Shown piece by piece: positions 42,310 through 50,559 of a DNA stretch of 64,000 nucleotides. The position numbers and the translations under genes were made by a program. This DNA is from Halovivax cerinus (GTDB lineage: Archaea; Halobacteriota; Halobacteria; Halobacteriales; Natrialbaceae): NCBI RefSeq assembly GCF_024498195.1, contig NZ_CP101824.1:372001-436000 (forward strand). The letters run 5' to 3'. The notes under the pieces were generated by a model, which made no database searches, had not been told where the DNA came from, and worked only from the letters and a program-made list of their open reading frames with translations. Each line of letters starts with the position of its first letter. The first letter of the stretch is position 1.

Positions 42310-43890
42310 GTGCGACTCGTCCAGCTGACCGTGCCGACGGGGTCCCGTGAGGCGATCCTCTCGGTCTTAGACGACCGCGAGATCGACTACGTCGTGACCG
42401 AGGAGACGAGCAGTCGGCGCTACACCGCCGTCGTCTACTTCCCGCTCCCGAAGCCGGCGGTCGAGCCGGTGCTCGACGAACTCGGCGAGCAGGGCGTCCC
42501 GGAGGACGCCTACACCGTCGTCGTCGAGGCAGAAACGGTCGTCTCTCGACGGTTCGAACGTCTCCAGGAGTCCTACGAGAGCGACGACGTGGACGAAGAG
42601 CGTATCGCCCGTCAGGAGCTATTGAGCGAAGCCAAGTCGCTGACACCGACGCGGTCCATCTACGTCTCGATGACCATCATCAGCGCCGTGGTCGCCACGG
42701 CCGGGCTCTTCCTCGACTCGCCCGCCGTCGTCGTCGGCTCGATGGTCATCGCACCCCTGATCGGTCCCGCCCTCGGCGTCAGCGTCGGCTCGGTCCTGAA
42801 CGACGAGTCGCTCTTCCGTGAGAGTCTCCGGTACCAGGCTGTCGGTATCGGCGTTGCGATCGCGGCCGCCGCGGTCTTCGCGTTCGTCGTCAGGGCGACG
42901 AATATCGTCCCGCCGGGGCTCGAACTCACCTCCGTCGGGGAGATCAACGAGCGACTGGCTCCGGACCTCCTCGCGCTGGCGATCGCGCTCGGCGCGGGCA
43001 TCGCGGGCGTGGTCAGCATCTCGACCGGGCTGGCGACCGCCCTCGTCGGCGTCATGATCGCGGCGGCGCTCATCCCACCGGCCGCGGCCGCCGGCATCGC
43101 GATCGCCTGGGGCGAGCCGTCGGCGGCCGTCGGCGCGGCCACGCTCGTGTTCGTCAACGTCCTGTCGGTCAACCTCGCTGGACTCGTGACGCTCTGGTAC
43201 GCCGGGTACCGCCCGGAGGGACTGTGGAACCTCGGCCCGACGGAGACGCGCGTTCGGCGTCGAATCGTCGGCCTGGTCGTCATCGTCGGCGTCTTCGCCC
43301 TCTTCCTCGGCGGTATCACGTACGCGTCCTACCAGGTCTCGACGTTCGAGGCGGACGCCAGGGAGGAAGTCGAAACCGTCCTCGCCGAGGAGGACGCCTA
43401 CCAGTTGCTGGATCTCAGCGTCGAACTCGACGAGAGCCTCCCCGTTCGCGAGCCCTCGCGCGTGATCGTGACCGTCGGCGCACCGACCGGAGAGACGGAT
43501 CCGAATCTGGCCGCGACGATCCGAGAAGGCGTCGCCGATCAGACTACCGGTGACGTCTCCGTGCAGGTCAGGTACATCGTCGTCGCCGAGGCGAATCCGC
43601 CAGCGACGAACGAGACGACGAACGAAACCACCCGTGCCGCCGGTCCACCCGTCGCTCCCGCCCTCGATACGCCCGCCACTGCCGCCGTCGAGCTGCCCGC
43701 CGCTCCCGCCCTCGATACGCCCGCCACTGCCGCCGTCGAGCTGCCCGCCGCTCCCGTCCTCGATCCGACCATCGCTCCAGCCCCCGACACACCGCTTCTC
43801 GTGCCGGTCGGTTCGCCGGCTATAACAGCCGTCGAGACGGGTTCCGGCGCGGCGCCGATCGGATCGCGTGCTCGAACGGGTGCGACCTGA
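42310..43890 (+). CDS. DUF389/TIGR00341 family membrane protein (526 aa) with repeat C-tail
   Basis: An N-terminal ACT-like cytoplasmic domain (about 1-85) precedes a membrane part of seven to eight helices beginning SIYVSMTIISAVVATAGLFLD, with AVVVGSMVIAPLIGPALG typical of the family. A soluble C-domain follows (about 340-430). The last 90 residues are Ala/Pro-rich, with a 16-residue unit (PALDTPATAAVELPAA) repeated from a 48-bp DNA unit at 43654. GTG start at 42310 follows a TATA-like ACTTATA at about 42273. Function of the family is not known. Confidence 0.85.
   Translation: MRLVQLTVPTGSREAILSVLDDREIDYVVTEETSSRRYTAVVYFPLPKPAVEPVLDELGEQGVPEDAYTVVVEAETVVSRRFERLQESYESDDVDEERIARQELLSEAKSLTPTRSIYVSMTIISAVVATAGLFLDSPAVVVGSMVIAPLIGPALGVSVGSVLNDESLFRESLRYQAVGIGVAIAAAAVFAFVVRATNIVPPGLELTSVGEINERLAPDLLALAIALGAGIAGVVSISTGLATALVGVMIAAALIPPAAAAGIAIAWGEPSAAVGAATLVFVNVLSVNLAGLVTLWYAGYRPEGLWNLGPTETRVRRRIVGLVVIVGVFALFLGGITYASYQVSTFEADAREEVETVLAEEDAYQLLDLSVELDESLPVREPSRVIVTVGAPTGETDPNLAATIREGVADQTTGDVSVQVRYIVVAEANPPATNETTNETTRAAGPPVAPALDTPATAAVELPAAPALDTPATAAVELPAAPVLDPTIAPAPDTPLLVPVGSPAITAVETGSGAAPIGSRARTGAT
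43654..43760 (+). repeat. 48-bp in-frame tandem repeat in the DUF389 gene
   Basis: GCTCCCG recurs at 43654, 43702 and 43750 (48-bp period; two full copies and the start of a third), the first two copies being almost identical. It extends the protein's C-terminal tail by 16 residues per copy and lies just before the gene's 3' end. Confidence 0.88.
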
Positions 43891-44006
43891 CCGCTCAGGA
43901 GGGGGACCCACCGTCCGCCGGCCTCTCGAGACGGCATCGCCGCGCACCGTCGAGGGCCGGCAGGTCTTTGCCCGTCCCCCGGTGACCGATGGGGCACGAG
44001 GGATCC

Positions 44007-44456
44007 ATGCGCGAGTCGATCGTCCAGTTACTGTTGTTCATCGCGATCGTCTCGGCGACGGCCCTCGCTGTCGGGACGATGGTCTCGCAGTCGGGGACCG
44101 TCGCGGATTCGATCGACGACCAGAGCGACCGACGGGTGGCCGCGCTGGAGACGGACGTGACGATCGTCAACGACCCGCAGGTCGACCCCTACGACCCGGC
44201 GGCCGCAGGCGGAGACGGCGGCGTGGTGGTCTACGTCAAGAACGTCGGCGACGCGACGCTCCAACCGGGGTCGCTCGAGGTTCTGCTGAACGGGACCTAC
44301 GCGGACGACGCGAACGCGACGGTGAGCTCGACCGACCGATGGCGATCCGGGACGACGCTCCGGGTGACGATCCCTGGCGATCCGGGTCCTGGATCACACC
44401 GGGTACTCGTGCGGATAGACGGCGCAGAAGCGAGATATACCTTCGAACGGACCTGA
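44007..44456 (+). CDS. ArlG/FlaG-like archaellum stator-type protein, orphan (149 aa)
   Basis: One N-terminal hydrophobic helix (SIVQLLLFIAIVSATALAVG), then a beta-rich domain: ALETDVTIVND, VVVYVKNVGDATLQPGSLEVLLNG and a final LRVTIPGDPGPGSHRVLVRI, the layout of haloarchaeal FlaG/FlaF proteins. There are no other archaellum genes nearby, so this is an orphan or a related secreted domain. The ATG at 44007 is chosen because the earlier ATG (43989) adds only six residues before the helix. Identity is moderate confidence. Confidence 0.55.
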   Translation: MRESIVQLLLFIAIVSATALAVGTMVSQSGTVADSIDDQSDRRVAALETDVTIVNDPQVDPYDPAAAGGDGGVVVYVKNVGDATLQPGSLEVLLNGTYADDANATVSSTDRWRSGTTLRVTIPGDPGPGSHRVLVRIDGAEARYTFERT

Positions 44457-44518
44457 GAGGTTCGAGACGGCGGTCGGATAGCGGCTCGATCCGCGCTGCG
44501 ACGTGCCGATCCCCCGAT

Positions 44519-45571
44519 TCACTCCACGACGATACTTTCCCAGTCGTGGTCCCCGTGGGCACCCTCTCGGTCCCGGGCACTCTGAGCGACGCGGATGAAC
44601 TCGGCGGACTCGCGCGCGTCAGCGATAGTGTGGCCGCCGGCGTAACTCAGCCCCGAGCGGATGCCGGCGGCGAATTCGGCGGCCACGTCGACCAGCGGGC
44701 CCCTGTACTCCGTGAGTCCCTCGACGCCCTCGTCGGCGTCGGGGAGGGCGTCCGAATCCGAGCGGGCCTCGTTCGCCGCGGTGGTCGCCATGCCACGCGA
44801 GCGCTTGTACCGGGTGCCGTCGATCTCGACCGTCTCCGGCGGCGCTTCGGCGGTGCCGGCGAAGAGGCTCCCCATCATGACGGCGTCGGACCCCGCGAGC
44901 AGCGCCTTCACGGCGTCGCCAGAGCAGCGGATGCCCCCATCCGCGATGGTCCGCACCCCGTACTCCTCGGCCGCCTCGGCGCAATCGTCGACGGCGGTGA
45001 GTTGGGGAACGCCCGCGCCGGCGACGCGACGCGTCGTGCAGTGCGAGCCGGGGCCGATACCGACCTTGACGCAGTCGGCACCGGCCTCGGCCAGATCGGC
45101 GACGCCAGCGGGCGTCGCGACGTTACCGGCGATCAGGTCGAGGGCGGGGAATGCGTCTCGGATAGCGGCCACCGCGTCGAGACAGCGCTCCAGGTGGCCG
45201 TGGGCAACGTCGACCATCACGCAGTCCGCGCCGGCGTCGACGACCGCCTCCGCGCGGTCGATCGGGTCGCCGGCGATACCGACCGCGGCACCCACGGTGG
45301 CCTCGGCTTCGACTGCCTCGCGCACCTCGGCGGCCTGCTCCTCGATCGTCAGGAAGCGGTGGATCGTCCCCATGCCGCCGGCCTCGTCCATCGCGATCGC
45401 CGTCTCGGCCTCGGTGACGGTGTCCATCGGCGCCGAGAGGAGCGGCGCCGCGAGTTCGAGATCGTCGGTCAGGCGCGTCGAGAGGTCGACCTCAGAGCGA
45501 CTGTCCACGCCGGATCGCTGCGGCACCACCAGCACGTCGCCGTAGGACAGTCCGGTCCGTAGTTCGTCCAT
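44519..45571 (-). CDS. IMP dehydrogenase/GMP reductase family protein without CBS domains (350 aa)
   Basis: TIM barrel of the IMPDH/GMPR family: [16 protein letters not shown], loop [11 protein letters not shown] with catalytic C178, [25 protein letters not shown] for the phosphate site, and a terminal [10 protein letters not shown]. The usual CBS pair between residues 90 and 200 is missing, as in many haloarchaeal second IMPDH-like enzymes. The ATG at 45571 is favoured over a frame extension to 45637. Either IMP oxidation or GMP reduction is possible. Confidence 0.88.
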   Translation of the reverse strand: MDELRTGLSYGDVLVVPQRSGVDSRSEVDLSTRLTDDLELAAPLLSAPMDTVTEAETAIAMDEAGGMGTIHRFLTIEEQAAEVREAVEAEATVGAAVGIAGDPIDRAEAVVDAGADCVMVDVAHGHLERCLDAVAAIRDAFPALDLIAGNVATPAGVADLAEAGADCVKVGIGPGSHCTTRRVAGAGVPQLTAVDDCAEAAEEYGVRTIADGGIRCSGDAVKALLAGSDAVMMGSLFAGTAEAPPETVEIDGTRYKRSRGMATTAANEARSDSDALPDADEGVEGLTEYRGPLVDVAAEFAAGIRSGLSYAGGHTIADARESAEFIRVAQSARDREGAHGDHDWESIVVE

Positions 45572-45807
45572 ACCGCCACTAGTGACGGGTGTGAACGGTA
45601 AAAGGGTGGCGACGACCATCGGCCACAGTGATGACACGACCGGCGATCGATGACGACGGGGCGTACGATCGGCGGTGACGACGGGCCGTTCGATCGGCAG
45701 CGCCGAGACTGTAGCTGGCTACCGCTATCGATACCGTGCCCGATCGACAGCTCCCTCGCCGAAGGCAACTTTACTTTCACTAATACAATTTAGAAGGAAT
45801 TATTGGC

Positions 45808-46329
45808 GTGCCAGACCGACATCGACGCGTGCCAGTACGACACCCCACCGACGAGACGGCGTCGCTTCAGGATTCCCACACCGAGATGAGCGAGATCCTG
45901 ATGCCGAACGACACGAACAACCTCGGTCGGGCGCTCGGCGGGTCCGTTCTCTCCTGGATGGACATCTGCGGCGCTATCGCGGCGCGGCGGTTCTGCAATC
46001 GACAAGTGGTCACCGCCTCCATGGACCACGTCGACTTCATCGCGCCGATCGATCTTGGAGACGTCGTCACGGTCTCCGCCTACGTCTTCGACACCGGTCG
46101 CACCAGCATGGACGTGACCGTCGACGTCCGTGCCGAACGGCCCGACGACGGCGAGCAGTGGGACGCGGCGACGTCGTTCTTCACGTTCGTCGCGCTCGAC
46201 GAAGCGGAGACCCCCGCTCCGGTCCCGTCACTCGCGTGTGAGACGAGGGCACAGACGGAACTCCGAGACGACGCGGTCGAAAAGCGACGAAGCCGTCGGC
46301 GTCGACTCGCCGCGGCGGTCGACGAGTGA
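45808..46329 (+). CDS. Acyl-CoA thioesterase (hotdog fold, 173 aa)
   Basis: Hotdog-fold acyl-CoA hydrolase: NDTNNLGRALGGSVLSWMDICGAIAARRF and the later VVTASMDHVDFIAPIDLGDVV, the family's substrate tunnel and helix. Start set at a GTG at 45808; a GTG at 45829 fits the TATA-like AATACAATTTA (about 45783-45793) with an 18-nt leader and is perhaps more likely. The C-terminal 35 residues are Arg-rich. Hydrolyses acyl-CoA in the cytoplasm; chain length not determinable. Confidence 0.87.
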   Translation: MPDRHRRVPVRHPTDETASLQDSHTEMSEILMPNDTNNLGRALGGSVLSWMDICGAIAARRFCNRQVVTASMDHVDFIAPIDLGDVVTVSAYVFDTGRTSMDVTVDVRAERPDDGEQWDAATSFFTFVALDEAETPAPVPSLACETRAQTELRDDAVEKRRSRRRRLAAAVDE

Positions 46330-46370
46330 GAGGACGGCAACTCGACGACCGAGACGAGCCGATTCGGCCG

Positions 46371-47363
46371 CTACCAGTCGAGACTGGCGCCGCTTCGGTA
46401 CTCGGTCACCTGGGTCTCGAAGAAGTTCTTCTCCTTGTTCAGGTCGACTTGCTCGGACAGCCACGGGAACGGGTTCTCCGTCCCGTACTGTGTATCCATG
46501 TCGAGTTGCGTGAGTCGCCGATCCGCGACGTACTCGACGTACTCGGCGAACTGTGTCGCGCTCATGCCGAGGACGTCGCCGGGGCACGCCTCGGTCGCGT
46601 AGATCTGCTCCAGGTCGACGGCCTCTGCGATCAGATCGGCGACCTCCGCTTCGAACTCGGCGGTCCAGACGTCCGGGTTCTCGACGCGAATCTGATCGAT
46701 GAGGTCGACACCGAACCCGACGTGGAGTGACTCGTCGCGCAAGATGTACTCGAACTGCTGGCCGATCCCGACCATCCTGTTCCGTCGTTTGAGGCCGAGC
46801 ATCATGGCGAAACCGGCGTAGAAGAAGATCCCTTCCATGATGACGTAGAAGCCGATCAGGTCGCGGAGGAACGCGCGCACGTCGTCGGCCGTCTCGATCG
46901 TGAAGTCGGCGTCGTCGATGGACTGCGTCAGGTCCACGACGAACGCGTCTTTCTCGGCGATGGACGGGACACGGTCGTACATCCCGTAGAGGTACTCCGG
47001 GTCGAACCCGAGACTGTCACAGCAGTAGATGAACGTGTCCGTGTGGATAGCCTCCTCGTAGGCCTGTCGGAGCAGATACTGGCGGCACTCGGGGGCTGTG
47101 ACGTACTCGTACAGCGCGAGAACGATGTTGTTCGCGGTGAGCGACTCGGCCGTCGAGAAGAACCCGAGGTTCCACTCGACGAGTTGGCGTTCCGCGTCGG
47201 ACAGCGTGTCGTCGTTCCACTGGGAAACGTCGTCCTGCATCGGGATCTCTTCCGGGACCCAGTTGTTGTTCACCCCGGCGACGTAGTACTCCCTGGCCCA
47301 GTCGTAGTCGATGGGCAGAATCTTGTTCGGATCGTGCTGGTCGTCGGTGTTGATGAGTGTCAT
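46371..47363 (-). CDS. nrdB: Ribonucleotide reductase small subunit, class Ic-like R2 (330 aa)
   Basis: R2 four-helix bundle with metal ligands E73, E104, H107, E177, E211 and H214. The helix that carries the radical tyrosine in class Ia/b reads EAIHTDTFIY: F111 sits where Tyr122 of E. coli is, and Y113 two residues later. That is the F-x-Y pattern of the Chlamydia-type class Ic enzyme, which uses an Mn/Fe cluster instead of a tyrosyl radical. The first ligand is Glu not Asp, also typical of Ic. Follows nrdA at 48 nt, surely one operon. Confidence 0.93.
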   Translation of the reverse strand: MTLINTDDQHDPNKILPIDYDWAREYYVAGVNNNWVPEEIPMQDDVSQWNDDTLSDAERQLVEWNLGFFSTAESLTANNIVLALYEYVTAPECRQYLLRQAYEEAIHTDTFIYCCDSLGFDPEYLYGMYDRVPSIAEKDAFVVDLTQSIDDADFTIETADDVRAFLRDLIGFYVIMEGIFFYAGFAMMLGLKRRNRMVGIGQQFEYILRDESLHVGFGVDLIDQIRVENPDVWTAEFEAEVADLIAEAVDLEQIYATEACPGDVLGMSATQFAEYVEYVADRRLTQLDMDTQYGTENPFPWLSEQVDLNKEKNFFETQVTEYRSGASLDW

Positions 47364-47411
47364 GTGTTGACAGGTGCGTCTGGTGGCGGGTGGTGCGGTG
47401 ATGTCGGTTCG

Positions 47412-50117
47412 TCACTGGCAGGCATCGCACGTCGGATCCTCGACGGTACACAGATCGGTGTCACCGTCGGTCGGTCCGCCGTCCGGGTCGCCGTCGGTCG
47501 GTCCGCCGTCCGGGTCGCCGTCGGTCGGTCCGCCGTCCGGGTCGCCGTCGGTTGATTCATCGTCCGGGTCGCCGGCAGCCAATTCACCGTCCGGGTCGTC
47601 GTCGGTCGGTCCGCCGTCCGGGTCGCCGTCGGTTGATTCATCGTCCGGGTCGCCGGCAGCCAATTCACCGTCCGGGTCGTCGTCGGTCGGTCCGCCGCCC
47701 ACGTCGCCGTCGGTCGATTCATCGTCCACGTCGTCGGTGTTCGATTCACCCACCGTCCGCCCGTCGGGGCCGGGTGCGCTGCGGTGCTGGGTTTTCCCGT
47801 ACTCGTCCATGTCCAGTGTGGACTTCTCGATCTGCGAGGCGCCGAGCGTCCGGAGGTAGTACGTCGTTTTCAGACCGAGTTCCCACGCTGTCCGGTAGAC
47901 GTCGTCGAGCAGCGACCCGTCAGTGGTCGGGAAGAAGACGGTGTGCGAGACCGACTGGTCGATCCACGTCTGACGGTGGGCAGTGAGGCGAAGATGGTGG
48001 CGTGGGTCGATCTCGAACGCGTTTCGATACCGTTCTCTGAGGGAAGTGGGAATCGCGTCGATTTCCTGGACGGAGCCGTCGTGGTACTTGATCCGATCGA
48101 TCATCTCTGCGTCCCACAGGTCACGATCTTTCAGGTCGGAGACGAGGTGCTCGTTGACGACCGTGAAGTCACCGCTCATGTTCGATTTGACGTAGAGGTT
48201 CGAGTAGATCGGCTGGATGGAAGGCGTCGTCCCGTTGATCGTGGAGATGGTCGCGGTCGGAGCGACGGCCATCACGTTGGAGTTACGCATCCCGTGTTCG
48301 GCCACGTGCTCGCGCACGATCGACCAATCGAGCGTTTCCTCGCGATCGGTCGGAATCGGCCGCCCTCGTTCCGCTTCGAGACGGTCGACGGTGTCCTGCG
48401 GGAGGAGTCCGCGGTCCCACTTCGAGCCCTCGTAGGACTCGTAGGTGTCACGTTCCGCGGCGAGGTGTGCGGAATTGAAGATCGCATGGTAGGAGACGAA
48501 CTCCTGCCAGCGGTTGGCTTTCTCGACGGCCGCTTCGGCGTTCATCGGCACCTCGAGTTCCATGAGGGCGTCGTGAAAGCCCATGACACCGAGTCCAACC
48601 GGCCGATGTCGCGAGTTCGCACGTGCCGCCTGGTCGGTCGGGTAGAAACACAGATCAACCACGTTGTCGAGCATCCGCATCGCGGTTTCGATAGTGGTTG
48701 CCAGGTGCTCGCGGTCCAGTTCGCCGTCCGCGACATGCGTGGCGAGGTTGACGCTGCCGAGGTTACAGACGGCGTGCTCGTCCGCGCTCGTGTTCAGCGT
48801 CACCTCCGTACAGAGATTCGAGGAGTGAATCGTCCCCACGTGGTCCTGGGGCGACCGGAGGGTACACGGGTCTTTGAACGTGATCCAGGGGTGACCGGTC
48901 TCGAACAACCGGGTGAGCAGGTCGCGCCAGAGTTCTTCGGCGTCGACGCGTTCGTACTGTCTGAGCTGGCCGTTCTCGGCCTGGCGTTCGTACTCGCGGT
49001 AGCGCTCGTCGAACACCGCACCGGAGAGATCGTGTAAATCTGGTGTTTCGTCGGGGCTGAACAGCGTCCACGGCTCGCCGTTCTCGACGCGCTCGACGAA
49101 CAGATCGGGGATCCAGGCGGCCGTGTTCATGTCCGGCGTTCGCCGACGCTCGTCGCCGGTATTTCGTTTCAGGTCCAGGAATGCAGGGAAGTCGAGGTGC
49201 CAGCACGCGAGGTACGCACAGGCCGCGCCGCGTCGCTTGCCCGAGCGGTTGATGGCGGCGGTGACGTCGTTTCCGATGCGGAGAAACGGAACGATACCGG
49301 TGGACTCCACGCCGGTGGTCTCGATGAGTGCGCCCGACGCCCGGAGGTTCGTCCAGTCGGTACCGAGACCGCCAGACCACTTCGAGAGCAGGGCCTGGTG
49401 CTTGTACGAGTCGAAGATGTGCTCGAGGTCGTCCTGGACGGTCGTCAGGTAGCACGAGGACAGTTGCGGGTGGGTAGTCCCGCTGTGAAAGAGCGTGGGC
49501 GTCGACGGGGTGAACTCGAGGTTCGAGAGGACGTCGTAGAATTCCATCGCCCGGGCCTGCGGGTCGTCCTCTTCGAGGGCAAGCCCCATGGCGACGCGCA
49601 TCCAGAACGCCTGGGGCAGTTCAAGGTGGTCACCGTCCGAGGCCGTCTTCAAGAGATAGCGCTGGGAGAGCGTCTCCATCGCCATGTACGAGAAGTGTTC
49701 GTCGCGCTCGATCGCCAGATAGTCGGCCAGCGCCCGGAGATCGAACCGGTCGGTCATGCGGTCGTCGAGCAGGCCCGATTCGACGGCGCGCTCTACGTTC
49801 GCCACGAAGGTCGTGCGGTACGCCTCGTCGAGTTCGAACCCGGTGAGGCGCTCGCCGATGACCTCCCAGTAGTACTGCTGTCGGAACACGTCGGCAGCGA
49901 GGCCTCCGAACGCGGGGTCCCGTTCGAGTCTGGCCGTCAGTGCCTGCGTGGTCGAGCGGTATATCTCTTCGAGCGATGCGCCGTCGTACAGGTTTCGCTC
50001 GATCGCTGCGACGAGGTCGTCACGAACGTCGTCCGGCAGCGTGGCCTCGTGACCGGTTCGCGCGCGGTCGAGGATCGAACGTATCGTCTCGGATGCAGTG
50101 GTCGTCTGTGTGGTCAT
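47412..50117 (-). CDS. nrdA: Ribonucleotide reductase large subunit, class I (901 aa) with expanded C-tail
   Basis: Class I alpha subunit: SSCYLTTVQDDLEHIF, the active-site NLCTEVTLN with the Cys and Glu of the radical site, AVCNLGSVNL for the second redox Cys, and LKTTYYLRTLGASQIEKST with the radical-path tyrosine pair. The C-terminal redox pair is in CTVEDPTCDACQ. Between the fold (ending near residue 790) and that pair is an acidic tail of about 88 residues (800-887) made of 9-residue units such as GDPDGGPTD, encoded by 47457-47720. No N-terminal ATP cone is evident. First gene of nrdAB; a palindrome cluster lies 130-170 nt upstream. Confidence 0.95.
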   Translation of the reverse strand: MTTQTTTASETIRSILDRARTGHEATLPDDVRDDLVAAIERNLYDGASLEEIYRSTTQALTARLERDPAFGGLAADVFRQQYYWEVIGERLTGFELDEAYRTTFVANVERAVESGLLDDRMTDRFDLRALADYLAIERDEHFSYMAMETLSQRYLLKTASDGDHLELPQAFWMRVAMGLALEEDDPQARAMEFYDVLSNLEFTPSTPTLFHSGTTHPQLSSCYLTTVQDDLEHIFDSYKHQALLSKWSGGLGTDWTNLRASGALIETTGVESTGIVPFLRIGNDVTAAINRSGKRRGAACAYLACWHLDFPAFLDLKRNTGDERRRTPDMNTAAWIPDLFVERVENGEPWTLFSPDETPDLHDLSGAVFDERYREYERQAENGQLRQYERVDAEELWRDLLTRLFETGHPWITFKDPCTLRSPQDHVGTIHSSNLCTEVTLNTSADEHAVCNLGSVNLATHVADGELDREHLATTIETAMRMLDNVVDLCFYPTDQAARANSRHRPVGLGVMGFHDALMELEVPMNAEAAVEKANRWQEFVSYHAIFNSAHLAAERDTYESYEGSKWDRGLLPQDTVDRLEAERGRPIPTDREETLDWSIVREHVAEHGMRNSNVMAVAPTATISTINGTTPSIQPIYSNLYVKSNMSGDFTVVNEHLVSDLKDRDLWDAEMIDRIKYHDGSVQEIDAIPTSLRERYRNAFEIDPRHHLRLTAHRQTWIDQSVSHTVFFPTTDGSLLDDVYRTAWELGLKTTYYLRTLGASQIEKSTLDMDEYGKTQHRSAPGPDGRTVGESNTDDVDDESTDGDVGGGPTDDDPDGELAAGDPDDESTDGDPDGGPTDDDPDGELAAGDPDDESTDGDPDGGPTDGDPDGGPTDGDPDGGPTDGDTDLCTVEDPTCDACQ
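47457..47720 (-). repeat. 27-bp/81-bp nested in-frame repeats in nrdA
   Basis: The tail is built from 27-bp units (9 residues). An 81-bp block (27 residues, DDDPDGELAAGD...GGPT) is present twice in tandem, followed by two simple 9-residue units. GTCCGCCGTCC-type motifs recur every 27 bp. The two 81-bp blocks are nearly identical at the DNA level, which indicates recent duplication. Confidence 0.9.
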
Positions 50118-50234
50118 GGTGGGTGTATTCGACTGTCGGGGCCGCTCGGCAGTGCATAGTTGGCACTGCTGGTGCTCTCGTCCCCTGAGTGCGGAGAGTC
50201 CGTCCTCTCTGCACTATCGGGTACCGAGTGATCG

Positions 50235-50283
50235 ACCATAAATGTGTCCAATACACTTTCAATAGTACAAGTGTATTTGTACT
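50235..50283 (-). promoter_or_regulatory. Overlapping palindromes upstream of nrdA (possible NrdR-type operator)
   Basis: AATACACTT at 50250-50258 and AAGTGTATT at 50269-50277 form a perfect 9-bp inverted repeat with a 10-nt spacer; AGTACAA-GTGTAT-TTGTACT at 50264-50283 is a second, overlapping 7-bp palindrome. A TATA-like ATTTATG is at about 50237-50243 on the minus strand. NrdR boxes in bacteria are ACAC/GTGT palindromes of similar layout, so this is a candidate nrd operator. Confidence 0.5.
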
Positions 50284-50559
50284 CCGCGAAGAGCCGCTGC
50301 AGCGCGTTCTGACGCACTGGGTGGAAGGCGGTGAGAGCAGCGACAGCTACGAGGCGACGGCCGTTCGAGCTGGTCGGCCAGATACCTTCGAAGGAGTGGG
50401 CAGAGGGGTTCGGAGGAGTCGGCAGAGGGCTTCGGCTGGACAGGATGGAGTGTGTCGAAGTATCCGAACAAGTGTGTCAGAGTCTGTGCGGAAGCGATCT
50501 GGGTCAGGACAGGTGGTCCGAAGGGACGGACTCGACCGCGACCCGACGGCCGGAGACGG
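50284..50559. other. Gap between the nrdA upstream region and the Nog1 gene
   Basis: Together with the promoter part this makes a 442-bp gene-free stretch. It has short imperfect GGCAGAGG(G/C)TTCGG repeats at about 50397 and 50421 but no convincing frame on either strand. The Nog1-like gene ends here, so it mostly holds its 3' region and the nrd control region. Confidence 0.4.

Noticed and set aside
50259-50471. Minus-strand 70-codon frame downstream of the Nog1 gene
   Set aside because: It overlaps the nrd palindromes and has no recognisable similarity or start context.
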